64,000 nt of DNA, taken from Bemisia tabaci (Eukaryota > Arthropoda > Insecta > Hemiptera > Aleyrodidae). Position 1 is the stretch's first letter, and every line of letters begins with the position of its first letter. A program made the position numbers and the translations under genes. The DNA lies in NCBI RefSeq assembly GCF_918797505.1, contig NC_092801.1, positions 5,642,001 through 5,706,000 on the forward strand. The letters are read 5' to 3'. Shown here piece after piece: positions 54,119-64,000 of this stretch. The notes under the pieces were generated by a model, which was not told the DNA's origin, ran no database searches, and worked only from the letters and a program-made list of their open reading frames with translations.

Positions 54119-54351
54119 CACAGTAGATCGAGTCAATCAGAGAGGTCGGACATGGAATTGTTGACTAAAACTGAAAATTTTGATGTTTAATTCGTCACAT
54201 TTTGAATTTTAAGGGGTACTTTAAGGAGTAAATTTCACGAGGAAACCAAATGTACCCTTTATAAAATCTCAAAGTTTTGATTCAACGGAGTTATAAGCTT
54301 TTAAAGTTTCCAAATTTTGTCCGACCTCTCCTATTGACTCGATCCACTGTG
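54119..54351. mobile_element. Transib-like MITE, perfect CGTCG duplication
   Basis: 233 bp; left end CACAGTAGATCGAGTCAATC, right end ATTGACTCGATCCACTGTG; perfect 5-bp flanks CGTCG (54114-54118, 54352-54356). Reading in from the right end, CACAGTG is followed after 24 bases by ACAAAATTT, recalling a 23-spacer recombination signal. No transposase; an autonomous partner elsewhere is assumed. Confidence 0.8.
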
Positions 54352-54423
54352 CGTCGGTTGATAAAATCCAGTCCAGTCACGTGTGTTTTGGCGGGTTGGC
54401 GTCGGCCATGTTGAAGTTGCGTT

Positions 54424-54678
54424 TCGACGGTGAAACTACCAAACCACGTATCTCGTTTGCGGTGTTTAAAAATCTACGCTCGCATTTTATTTTTTTGAAG
54501 TCAACCAAATCAATATCATTCCTTGAAATTTTCACAGAATTTTCTCCGCACAAAGAGGAAAAATCACAGACATTTTCAAGACTAGACGTTAAGAAGTTTT
54601 TCATTTAAAAAATAAAGTATGACAGGAAGTCTGCGACGTCGCAAACCGAGATACGTGGTTTGGTAGTTTCACCGTCGG
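54424..54678. mobile_element. 255-bp TCGACGGTGAAAC MITE, copy 3
   Basis: 255 bp, TT flanks both sides. Symmetric ORFs on both strands (54377-54604, 54381-54608) are shadows of the palindrome. Confidence 0.75.
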
Positions 54679-54849
54679 TTTGCTTGGTATCATGAAACAG
54701 CGCGGCGCGCGATGAGAAATGCTAAGAAAATCAGGGCGCCTTCAATTATCTGAATATGCAACGAGGACTACCCCAGAGCACGAATAGTTGTATCCAGACG
54801 ATGCTGTACAGAAAGTTTGGTTATGTGCGCCAGAGTACGATGTTCCATG

Positions 54850-55105
54850 CTGCCGTGCTAAAGAAAAACGCCCTATGAGCTCTCAGACGTTGTCAAATGT
54901 ATTTTGATAAAATACGAATAATCAGGGAAATCTGCACATTTTTCTCTTCCAATTTTTCAGAGAATTTCATTCACAATCATATCTAAATTCTCGGAAAATC
55001 TCGGGAGAAAGTGTTCATTAATGATCACCTTCAACATTATCATTTTATCGGAGGAAATGTGGCAACCTTCGAATATTCATACGGCGTTTTCCTTTAGCGC
55101 GGCAC
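54850..55105. repeat. CTGCCGTG-family MITE
   Basis: 256 bp; CTGCCGTGCTAAAGAAAAAC at the left, TTTAGCGCGGCAC at the right. Confidence 0.65.
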
Positions 55106-55227
55106 TATTTCGCGCTGGCTCATATAACCGCTCCTCTTGGTTTATTCAGCTGTGCCTACTTCGTTTCGTAGGTATGACCGGACTTTTAAACTAAACCGAA
55201 CTGTTAAAAAGAGCTTGGTGGCTTGAC

Positions 55228-55398
55228 CAGTGTGGCTCGGCGCGGCGTGCTTTGAGGTATATCGATTGATATGCCATTTAAACCTACGGTAAAGGATCGA
55301 TTAACAGGGTGTCCGCAACAAACTCCTTAATAATCGATTCTTTGTCATAGCTTTAAATGAGGATAAATCGATAATCGATCATTCACGCCTCGTCACTG
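55228..55398. mobile_element. hAT-like MITE of the 165-bp family
   Basis: Ends CAGTGTGGCTCGGCG and GCCTCGTCACTG; flanks GGCTTGAC and GCTTGAAC, an imperfect 7-8 bp duplication. Confidence 0.6.
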
Positions 55399-55866
55399 GC
55401 TTGAACCGAAGTTTAGAAAGAGCTCAGTCGCATGAATCGACGATTCGTCCACCAGCGGGCTTATTGTTGAAATTGATAGACAAACACGGAGAAATAAGAC
55501 GAGGTAATATTAGAGTACCTACATAGGGAGAGTATGGATAACTCGAAAATTTGGAGGTTAGTTTTGATTAGGTCATGTAGCTTTTGGGGCCCAAAAAAGG
55601 GAGCCAACCGATGAACTCGACTTATCCAGTGGCACTAATTTTCGCATTTCAACTATTTACACGGATCAAGAATTATAAAAGCACGTATAAAACTTCGATT
55701 TCGCTTACATTTTCTCAGTTTCAAAGTTTTAATCCCTAAAGACGCTTGTTTGTGATGCGCTGTCAGCAAGATATTGAAAGTCTTCCCAAAGCTTAGGTTG
55801 GCAGCGGCACTTTTCTAGTGATTTTCGGTTTTCACGTTGTCACCCTTTTGAGCCCTCAGAGCGGGT

Positions 55867-56483
55867 CAAAGACATAAAGACGGAGTGCTCGTATCTAAAA
55901 GCACGGGGAAAAAGTGAAGCCTGGTTTGGCGCTGGGTGCTTGTGTGAGTGTGTAAATGAGCGCGGGAATCCATGGCGACATACGGAAATTTGATTTGAAC
56001 TTGTCCTCTTGATTTTTTCACATTTCTTCTTTTAAACGTGTTTTAAATGCCTAAAACGAATATATTAAGAAAGTTAAGACTGCGTCCTATTATAATACAC
56101 CTACTTTTGCTCGGTAATCTCAGATAAAGTTAGTTTTTCTTTTGCTCGGTAATCTCAGATAAAGTTAGTTTTTCTTTTGCTCATGGTGGTTCTGCCGGTT
56201 CAAACAGGCCGTTATACAGTCCTAGATGACCGTTACTCCCAAATGAAATTAATCGGTCGACGACGGACCAAAGCTAACCTAAAGTTAAAAAAATATGAGT
56301 GGGTAAGTGAATTTGGGCAAAAATCAACCTAGAATACTTTGTTTCCGCAATTTTATTTAGTTCCCGCCCTACATTTAAATTTCAAACTTGTCCCGATTTC
56401 GCCGCCAATCCTCTAGCCAATAGTAGAGGTGATTGAAAAGAGGCTTCATTTTTTGCTTTTAGCACTCCGTCTTTATGTCTTTG
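55867..56483. mobile_element. hAT-like element, 617 bp, non-autonomous
   Basis: Perfect inverted termini of 23 bp beginning CAAAGACATAAAGACGG; perfect 8-bp flanks GAGCGGGT (55859-55866, 56484-56491). No ORF of transposase length. The interior includes the 35-bp tandem at 56104-56185. Only copy seen here. Confidence 0.8.
56104..56185. repeat. 35-bp tandem duplication
   Basis: CTTTTGCTCGGTAATCTCAG starts at 56104 and 56139, with a third partial start at 56174; two identical units. Confidence 0.85.
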
Positions 56484-56835
56484 GAGCGGGTAGAGGGTAA
56501 GTTACCTTAACCTAGGATCAATTAAAATTCAGGGTTTTTAGGGTAAAGCGCTTTATTAACTGTTTCATGGATTTCCCGGTAGCCGTGAATTCGACTGCTG
56601 GCCACTTGAATAGCTTCCACTCAGGATGTAACAGTATATGTAAAAATAAACTAAAAGAAACATGTATAGTATAAAGGTTCTCCTTATCATTTTATTTATA
56701 TGTTTATTATTTTTTTATTTTATAATACGTACATAATGAGCTTCTGACGGAACTGTAGTACACGTCATGCTATGATACACGATTGGATGATTGCATGATT
56801 ACACGGTTTGCATGATTGCATGACTACATGGTGCA

Positions 56836-57204
56836 CACTGAAAAAAGAATTTCGGTGTATTTACTAAGAAAAGGGTAAAATTACCAAGAATTCAGGGTTC
56901 TATTAGATCCAAGTTTTTTCTCGGTAAAATTATTGACTTTCTCGGTAATTTTACTGGACCCCGGTAAAAAAGCCAATATTTTTTATCGACTGTGGTAGAA
57001 TTACCGAGATAAAATGGCAAAGTTACCGGGAATTGCTTACCAATAAAAGTGGTATTCCTACCTGAAATAAACAGTAAAAATACTGGTTTTTAGGTAAGCT
57101 TACCAGTCTGTCTTGGTAAAATTACCTATAATTGGTAAAAAAAAAGTGAGATGGTAAAGGTACCAACGGACCTTAGTAAAAACGCCGAGAATTTTTTTTC
57201 AGTG
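56836..57204. mobile_element. CACTGAAAA-family MITE, 369 bp
   Basis: CA flanks both sides; shorter by a deletion in the left arm relative to the 412-416 bp copies. Ends about 110 bp from the zinc-finger stop codon. Confidence 0.78.
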
Positions 57205-57311
57205 CATGACTTATTAAATTATATCCGTTCGACTAAAATTAAACCAACCCCATTTTTTTCATTTTTCTTCTTTTAGTTCCATAATATATTCATCCAGATA
57301 TTTTGAAGAGA

Positions 57312-57523
57312 TCATTTTTGTGGTGGTGCTGACCATTCCTTCGGGTGCTTGGACCTTATATGACTCCTGAGGGCATCTTTTGTTCCGTAACGTTTTCCAT
57401 TGGTACAAAATGGACAAATTGTCTGGCCAGTGTGATATTCCATGTGTCTAGTTAGACTTTCTTTGTTTACGTATTTTTTGTCACATTTGTCGCACTCAAA
57501 ACTTTTAGGCAATTGGTTGATTT
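57312..57523 (-). CDS. Zinc-finger gene terminal exon
   Basis: Acceptor ATCTATTTTCAG, entering in phase 1; 69 residues and stop TGA (plus-strand TCA 57312-57314). Starts INQLPKSFECDKCDKKY. Confidence 0.85.
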
Positions 57524-60500
57524 CTGAAAATAGATGCACAGGAAAAAGAATTGACAACATCACGTATGAATTACACACATATGGACCGCGTTAAACAGAA
57601 AGGAACCAAGCCACATCAGCTATTGCCTAATTTAATCGGGCAATTAAATTTTTTACATGAAATCAGTTGTGCGGATTTTCGTGTAAATTTCAGCGGTTCT
57701 TCTTCAGAGTACGTAGCAAATCCCTTCAAATTTCCAAAGAAATCCACACAAACGTTCTCTCGGAAAAAATTAAATTGCCCAGTTAAATTTGGCAATAGCT
57801 GATGTGGCTTGGTCCCGTTCTATTAAACGCGGTCCATATAACAATGAACGGACCGCGTTTAGCAGAAAAGAACCAAGCCAAATCAGCTATTGCCAGCTTC
57901 GACCAGGTAACTTAATTTTGTACAAGAGAACATTTCAACGGCCTCTTAGAAAATGTTTTGAAATTCGCTTCGTACTCCACGGAGAATTCTCTGAAATTTG
58001 TACACAAATCCACACAACCGTATTCGTGTAAAAAAATAAATTGCCCAATCAAATTTGGCACAAGCTGATGTGGCTTGGTTCCTTTCTGCTTAATGTGGTC
58101 CAAATTATAATGAAGCTGGAGAGTCAAAATATTCGATGCCTCGAAAAAATCGGGTTGTGGTGAAAGTACCGGTTTTCAGTTCCCCCAGCAACTAGCAAGG
58201 GGGATCCAGAATCTGCCGTGCAACGCCAAAAACGCCGTAAGCGCCATTTTAAATTTTTTGGAAACAATGTTTTATAGCAGAAAAACTCGTGTAGGTACCC
58301 TTGGACGATTTTTTTTACATAATTCTATCGCAAATACTGTCAAGAACTTAATCTGAAAATTTGAGGTACACGGGTAAAATAGTTTTTATTTTATAAAGTG
58401 TTGGATTAAAAACGAAACGCGGGAAAATCTTCACAGATTTACGGCGTTCTTGCTTAACACTGCAGAAATGTCTACGAAGCAACCGGTCCCTTCCTCTTGC
58501 TCCTTCTAAAACCCGTGCTCCCCTGAGACTCGGCGAAAATGAAAGGGACGATCGAAATGTTTAAAAATATAAAGTGAATGATAATAATAATAATTAAAAT
58601 ACAAATATATTTTAGGTATCATAACGTAGATACCATACCACATTGAAGGTAGGTCGAGACAACTCACTTTCGGATCGGATCAGATATTACTCCAACTTAG
58701 ATTCAAACAGAGTGATATAGAGTCAGTTAAAGTAATTTCAGGATCAATTAGAGTAGAGCGAATCAAAATATACCCAAATTATAAGCAAGAGCAAAAGTGA
58801 ACGCAATCTTCCTTTCAAAATGGGAAGGACATTATTGTTTTTAACAGTTATTACGGTGCTGCGCCTCTGACAGACTTTGTTTTCCAGCCGCTGAAAACAT
58901 AAATGATTCCGTAATGTTTAGGCTGCGACTTCTGTGAACCCATTTGTCAGAGTGCCCAGTGGCTTACAAATCTTCCATATGACATTGAGCTGCCTTCAGG
59001 GTTTACACTCTGAGCACCCATGATGGCTGAAGGTCATTATTTTATTTTATTGACGAACATCAATTAGACCACATTTTGAAATTTGGACCTATAGATTCTA
59101 GCCCGGTTTAAAAACAACGTATGTGCCATTAGTTTTCCTATGCACGTAAGTGTTTTTCCAGAAGAGCCAGAATTTCTAGTTCCAAATTGCGAAATGCAGT
59201 CCAATTACAAAAGAGACGCATTATTCTGCCGTGCTAAGGAAAAACGCAGTATGAACCTTCAGGTGCTGCCAAATTTCCTTTCATAAAACACGAATTTCAA
59301 GGTAAACTTGTGGATTTATTCCCTCCAATCTTTCAGATAATTTTGCTCGAAATTTTACATAAAGTTCCTGAGGTTTCAAGGAAAAATATTCATAACTCCC
59401 CCAAATAAATAAACCTTTTACGGAAGGAAATTTGGCAACACTCGAATGTTCATACGGCGTTCTTCCTAGGCACGACAGTATTGGGACCCGATGACTGGCA
59501 TCCGAGTGTCCTCAACAGTGGCGTGGCGTGAATTGCGATATATCGATTGTTATGCTATACAAACCTATGGTTAAGAATCGATTATTAAGGTGTTCGCTGC
59601 GAACACCCTGTTTATCGATCCTTCTCCATAGGTTTAAATGGCATAACAATCGATGTATCGTAAAGCACGCCACGCCACTGGTCCTCAAATATCAATCATC
59701 TCTAGGATGGAGCCCGGGACCTCAGTTTTGGTAGAGTCCCTTCATACTGAATGTAAAGACAATGTAAATCCATTTCTGATTGGTTCCCGTATTCTCAACA
59801 GGTACCAGTCATAATGCCTTCACTTTTATACATACATATTTTTGGGCAAAATGAGAGACGACGTTTCTCCATTTGCGACGTTGCAGACTTCCTTAGAAAT
59901 TTTATTTCTCTTTCGAGAAACTGGTCAACATAGAACTTAAATTCTCCATGATTTTTCGTATTCGATAGCAGAAGATTTGGTTCGAAATTTAAAGTCGTAA
60001 ATTTGGATTGTTTCTCATGGAAGAGATGAATTGAGAACGGAAATTTTGAAACACCGGAATGGAGATACGTGGTTTCGCACTTCAGTCGGACCGATACGGA
60101 CATCCAACAAGCTTAAATAGTTGCATCAAGTCCCCGTCACCGCCGACCAACGCGTTTGTCGATCGAATCAACTACAGGTATCATGCGTAGGAAGTCAAAA
60201 CGCCTTCAATTTGTTGAACGCAATACGGACATCCGTCGAGGTTGTATAGTTGTATCAAGGCGCCGTAGCAAGCGCGTCCCATTGTTAATCGTTACAGACG
60301 AATATAAGTTGAGAGAGGCCAGTCATAATGCATACATACATATTTTTGGGCTAATGAGAGACGACGTTTCTCCATTTGCGACGTTGCAGACTTCCTTAGA
60401 AATTTTATTTTTCTTTCGAGAAAATGGTCAACATAAAACTTTAATTCTCCATGATTTTTCGTATTCGAAATCAGAAGATCTGGGTCGAAATTTAAAGTCG

Positions 60501-62493
60501 TAAATTTGGATTGTTCTCATGGAAGAGATGAATTAAGAACGGAAATTTTGAAACACCGCAATGGAGATACGTGGTTTCGCACTTCAGTCGGACCGTTACG
60601 GACATTCAACAAGCTTAAATAGTTGCATCAAGTCCCCGTCACCGCCGACCAACGCGTTTGTCGATCGAATCAACTACAGGTATCATGCGTAGGAAGTCAA
60701 AACGCCTTCAATTCTTTGAACGCAATACGGACATCCGTCGAGGTTGTATAGTTGTATCAAGGCGCCGTAGCAAGCGCGTCCCATTGTTGATCGTTACAGT
60801 TCAACGCAACGCTCAATATTTGACGTATTTGACTCTAAAAGATCGATGTAAAAATTGGTTAAAACTAAAGATTGCGTGCTTCTCTGTTTTTTTCCCCTCT
60901 TTTATTCATTTTTGCAGTTTCTGTCGGCAGAACTGCGGCTCGTTGAGATTAATGTCGCTTGGAAAAGGTTTTACAAACATTTGTCACGTTTTAAGAATAT
61001 AAATGTTTTCAAAATGCAGTAATAATTTCGTAAATAAAAAATAAAAAATAAAAAAAAGTACCTATACACATATAAGGTATATTGTACATTCAATATTTTA
61101 AGGATAGAAATAAAACCAAATATTCACCTATGATAATTTAGAAAGGTGATTCAAAAGGAGAAAGTAAAAACATTTCATTTAGAAAATGAGCAACCATAAC
61201 AACACCTCCTTCTCTCTCAATTTTTCATTTCCATATCGTCAATATACTTTTACATACCGACTAAAATATAACGCTTGGACCAAGTAACTGTTGCTTATTT
61301 TACGTGTGGGCGTAAACTACTGGACAAGAAAGGTGCGCGGACAAAAAATCGTTGACAAAATGTCCTGAAACCAAATTTAACGGAGAACACGATTCTTGCA
61401 ACGAAAATTACTGATATTGACTACCAACCAAGATATTTAATGTTTCTTGACGCGTGAATTCTAACCGCCCGCCCATGAAAACTTAATGGTTTACGTGCGT
61501 AGGATCTCAAACTAAACATTATCGTGGTAGTCTCTGATGCGACACGAAAATATGGCAATCTCAATCTTGACGCTCAGCTATAACGAATTGTTTACACTTT
61601 AAGGTGGGAAAGGAACAATGTTTGATTGATAAAGCTTGCCAATACCTATGTTGTGCGCGATTTGACTCACGTAGACTATTGTCTCTTGTGACCGGGCCAA
61701 TGTATCCAATGTAATATTTAAACGTTAATATCTTGGTTGGGAGTTGATTTCAGTTATTTTTGATGCAATAATTGTGTTCTACGTGAAATTCTGGCCATGA
61801 AACATGTATCCGAGTGCCTAAATAGTACCTTGTCTGGTGGTCCATTCCCATCCAAATTGTGAGTTTGCTCTAAAATCGTTACTTCGCATTATTTTTAAAC
61901 GAGAACTTGTCAGAAATGTTCCTTGCGGTAAAAAATGAATGGTGACACTCCTCAATTATCAAAAATTAAAGAAAAATTCATGCTGACCAACGGTCATCAA
62001 ATGGTCTAGTTTGATCGTCTTTCAAGACTTACAGATAGGAGAAATCACAGAAATTTAAAAAATAATGTATGACAGCAAGTCTCCAACGTGTCAAACTGTG
62101 AGGAGGTTAGAGGTTTCACCATCGAGTAACACTGTTCTTGCGGGAACTCTATTAGTTCCGAGAAATCAAGAAAAAAAAAAAACGCATAAAATTGTGGAAA
62201 CCGTGAGAAATTAAATAAAATTACTGCATAAAGAAGGTTACCTTGCCCTAGACTATAACTTTGACCTCGACCTTGACTTTGAACTTGACCACTTACACCA
62301 GATGGGCCTCCCGTACCAAGTCTTGTAGGTTGTGCTACATGCGATGGATTGGCAAATGACTGCAGATCATCTCTTGAAATGCCTAGTCTTGTTATCTGCG
62401 TAACATCAAAGCTGGAGGTAGCCCTTTGACTGAACGGGGGAATCGATGATGATGAGGAACCCACGGAAAACCCTTCGGTGTACGGAGGCACGC
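57312..62493 (-). CDS. C2H2 zinc-finger protein, last two exons (5' part outside window)
   Basis: Exons 62242-62493 and 57312-57523 join in phase 1: CAAG plus AA gives Gln-Glu. The first encodes 84 residues of Ser/Gly/Gln-rich linker (SSSSSIPPFSQ, GTGGPSGVSGQVQ). The second encodes two zinc fingers. Finger 1, CDKC...HMEYH, is canonical C-x2-C-x12-H-x3-H; finger 2, CPFC...HIRSKH, has x14 and x4. It ends KEWSAPPQK. A flexible linker followed by a terminal exon with a finger pair resembles insect BTB-zinc-finger transcription factors such as the lola group, whose alternative 3' exons swap finger pairs; that placement is inference. Likely nuclear DNA-binding. Confidence 0.72.
57593..57835. mobile_element. 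GGACCGCG-family MITE, best copy
   Basis: 243 bp; ends GGACCGCGTTAAACAGAAAG and TATTAAACGCGGTCC; perfect ATAT flanks (57589-57592, 57836-57839). Lies in the zinc-finger gene intron, 70 bp from the terminal exon. Confidence 0.78.
57850..58101. mobile_element. GGACCGCG-family MITE, adjacent copy
   Basis: 252 bp, same orientation class as its neighbour 14 bp away; flanks GAAC and AAAT do not match. Confidence 0.7.
58213..58465. repeat. CTGCCGTG-related MITE, divergent
   Basis: CTGCCGTGCAACGCCAAAAAC at the left and ACGGCGTTCTTGCTTAACAC at the right; interior unlike the main family. Confidence 0.5.
58466..59065. other. Zinc-finger gene intron, unassigned
   Basis: AT-rich, with an AATAATAATAATT run at about 58580. 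No exon-like segment recognised. Confidence 0.4.
59066..59202. mobile_element. GGACTACATTTTGC-family MITE
   Basis: 137 bp, perfect AATT flanks (59062-59065, 59203-59206); left end drifted to AGACC. Confidence 0.72.
59226..59478. repeat. CTGCCGTG-family MITE
   Basis: 253 bp, the same length as 1632-1884, and again flanked by TATT on both sides (59222-59225, 59479-59482). Confidence 0.75.
59516..59680. mobile_element. hAT-like MITE, 165 bp, best copy
   Basis: Ends CAGTGGCGTGGCGTG and CACGCCACGCCACTG; perfect 8-bp flanks GTCCTCAA (59508-59515, 59681-59688). The interior has GGTGTTCGCTGCGAACACC, a perfect palindrome. Confidence 0.82.
59805..60800. repeat. 502-514 bp tandem duplication
   Basis: CCAGTCATAATGC starts at 59805 and 60319; TGTCGATCGAATCAACTACA lies at 60158 and 60660. 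The two units are nearly identical apart from small indels. Each unit's ORF begins MSIESTTGIMRRKSKR and then diverges at the unit boundary; not supported as coding. Confidence 0.8.
60801..61379. other. Zinc-finger gene intron, unassigned, one weak exon-like segment
   Basis: On the plus strand TTCATTTTTGCAG (60917) is followed by 32 open codons (FLSAELRLVEINV) to TAA and AATAAAAAATAAAA. It looks like a 3'-terminal exon by pattern only. The rest is AT-rich. Confidence 0.3.
61380..61842. repeat. AAGGTAC/GTACCTTGT inverted-repeat element, partial
   Basis: GGAGAACACGATTCTTGCAAC near the left and TTCTACGTGAAATTCTGGCC ... GTACCTTGTC at the right match 6664-7202; the outer left end is unclear. Confidence 0.5.
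62242..62493 (-). CDS. Zinc-finger gene internal linker exon
   Basis: Acceptor ATTTACCTCTAG, donor GTAACC, 252 bp, phase 1 at both ends, so it could be skipped without a frameshift. Low-complexity linker; no domain by itself. Confidence 0.7.
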
Positions 62494-62654
62494 CTAGAGG
62501 TAAATATAAATTAGTGGACAGGTGTCTATAAGACATTTTTTAGTTAATCAAAATTACACCAAAATGATTCTGCGAGGCACATTTTGCAAAGATAATTGAT
62601 ACCCGATTGTACACCAGTAATTAGCAGAGTGAGATGATCTTGCGGCAATGTATT

Positions 62655-62883
62655 CTGCCGTGTTAAGGAAGAACGCCGTATGAGCCTCGAGTGTTGCCAA
62701 GTTTCCTTCGATAAAAACCGAGTTTACTGGGAAAATTGCGAGTATTATTTTCCGATTTTGTGCGCAATGTAATCTAGAATAGCTGAAAATTTTCAGGAAA
62801 AATAATCATGAATGTTGTCAAATATACAGGTTTTATTTGGCAACTCTCGAATATTCATACGGCGTTCTTCCTTAGCACGGCAG
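62655..62883. repeat. CTGCCGTG-family MITE
   Basis: 229 bp; flanks TATT and TATC. Upstream (minus strand) of the linker exon. Confidence 0.7.
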
Positions 62884-62994
62884 TATCAGTAACCGGTGAA
62901 TAACATATTTCGATTATATTTTACAAAAAGTGACGTGGATATCTTGGCTCGTCCATTAAAGCATGTGCGATCATGAAGAATCCGATAACACATA

Positions 62995-63249
62995 TCGACG
63001 GTGCAAGTCGGCAATCACATAACTCATTTGCGGTGTCTGAAAATCTCCGCAACTATGTTATTTTTTTAAAGGAGAACAAATGGACATGATTCCTTGAAGT
63101 TTTTGCAGAATTTTCTTCGCACATAGAAGAAAAATCACGGCAGTTTTAAATAATTACCGTTGAGTAGTTTTCCGTTTAAAAAATAAAGTATGACAGGAAG
63201 TCTGCGACGTCGCAAACCGAGTTATGTGATTGCCGACTTTCACCGTCGA
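62995..63249. mobile_element. 255-bp TCGACGGTG MITE, copy 4
   Basis: 255 bp, TA flanks both sides (62993-62994, 63250-63251); arms differ from other copies (AGTCGGCAATCAC) symmetrically at both ends. Confidence 0.75.
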
Positions 63250-63724
63250 TATGTTGTTTCTAAAAGGGGCCGAAAATAGTCGTTATATCATTAACAAATG
63301 TAGCGCACACAGGTTGAACTTTAAGAAAAATGAGACAATTTTCGGCCCTAAAATTGGTGGAAAAATAAATGTGAAAAAAATATTTTCTAGGGCTTCATAC
63401 CGCCTGTGAGATAAATCATATTCCATCCCCATCTGCTTTTGCTACCACTGAGCTGATCTGCAGCGTTGTCAAATCCTTCTTAAAAATTTTACAACACGGG
63501 GGAACCGGCGCAATTCACCATTTACCGGCTGACATAATTAGAGACAAAGCGAGACCCACCACTGGCCCCTAGGGTGCGTCAAAAAAATGAAATTCTGAAA
63601 TGTTCCACTCCCCTGGCGGCAATAGATGACACTTGGTAAAAAAATATTTACCAAAATTTGGGCCAATTTCAATCATTTTAAATGATGCGAAAGATCAATT
63701 TTGTGATGAAATTATAATACAAGG
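63250..63724. other. Unassigned
   Basis: No gene or repeat recognised up to the possible transposon end at about 63725. Confidence 0.4.
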
Positions 63725-64000
63725 GTCGCTCCAAAAGTAAGTTTCCCTATTTTTTTTTCTCTGCAACTATTAAAGCTAGAACAAATCAATAAAAACGTTG
63801 TTATAGGCCATACTTCCAGCATTTCAACAAGCTAAAGTTTTTATAATTTGGCTTACTGGGTGCCGAGAAAATGCGGTTTTTCCGCACGAACCTCCGTGCT
63901 CCGCGGGTCCAAATTTTAGCATTTTGAAACTGGACATGATTCGCACGATAGAAGTTTGTATCTCAACAAATAACAGGTGAACCGAGCAAACGTTTAATTA
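63722..64000. mobile_element. Possible mariner-type element, left end only
   Basis: AAGGGTCGCTCCAAAAGTAAGTTTCCC followed by a T run and CTGCAACTATTAAAGC has the look of a mariner terminus, and a TA precedes it. The window ends before any transposase can be seen. Low confidence, based on resemblance alone. Confidence 0.3.

Noticed and set aside
54377..54608. Mirror-image 75-residue ORFs on both strands
   Set aside because: A palindromic 255-bp MITE yields the same reading frame on each strand.
60156..61002. Pair of 114-115-residue ORFs with the same N-terminus
   Set aside because: They exist because of the 0.5-kb tandem duplication; the reading frames diverge at the unit boundary and have no domain.

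Overview
The window looks like AT-rich arthropod nuclear DNA. The genes have spliceosomal introns and GC-rich exons, and the space between exons is packed with short non-autonomous DNA transposons (MITEs). There are no operons, Shine-Dalgarno sites or long intact intergenic ORFs. The protein families and the repeat style suggest an insect, probably a sap-feeding hemipteran and perhaps a whitefly. The species is inference; nothing in the sequence names it.

Three genes can be supported. (1) Plus strand, 11028-28508: a complete FAD-dependent GMC oxidoreductase (glucose dehydrogenase-like), 648 residues in 8 coding exons. The first exon supplies only ATG plus one base. All seven introns are GT-AG and keep phase. 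(2) Minus strand, about 51631-48565: a secreted-looking protein made of two six-cysteine domains with nearly identical cysteine spacing, one domain per exon. It is faintly beta/gamma-crystallin-like; its start exon was not found. (3) Minus strand, 62493-57312: the last two exons of a C2H2 zinc-finger gene, which join in phase 1; the 5' part lies beyond the right edge. There are also a 5'-truncated LINE (47405-48202) with a 12-bp target duplication and an orphan 3'-terminal exon on the plus strand (52536-52624).

Layout: 1-10.6 kb is repeat-rich flank (MITEs and a 307-bp tandem repeat). 10.6-28.5 kb is the GMC gene with repeat-filled introns. 28.5-47.4 kb is gene-poor and full of nested MITEs. 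47.4-52.7 kb holds the LINE, the six-cysteine gene (its intron carries a tandem duplication and an expanded MITE) and the orphan exon. 52.7-57.2 kb is again MITEs, and 57.3-62.5 kb is the zinc-finger gene. The genes show no shared pathway.

The most informative new structure is in the repeats. Target-site duplications and termini sort many of them: a Transib-like group (CACAGTG ends, 5-bp CGNCG duplications), hAT-like groups (8-bp duplications), several GGA-ended families with 4-bp mostly A/T duplications, CAC-ended families with 2-bp pyrimidine-purine duplications, and a 255-bp family with mostly TA duplications. Nesting gives an insertion order. All coordinates were read by eye; repeat edges are good to a few bases where a target duplication is quoted and looser elsewhere.
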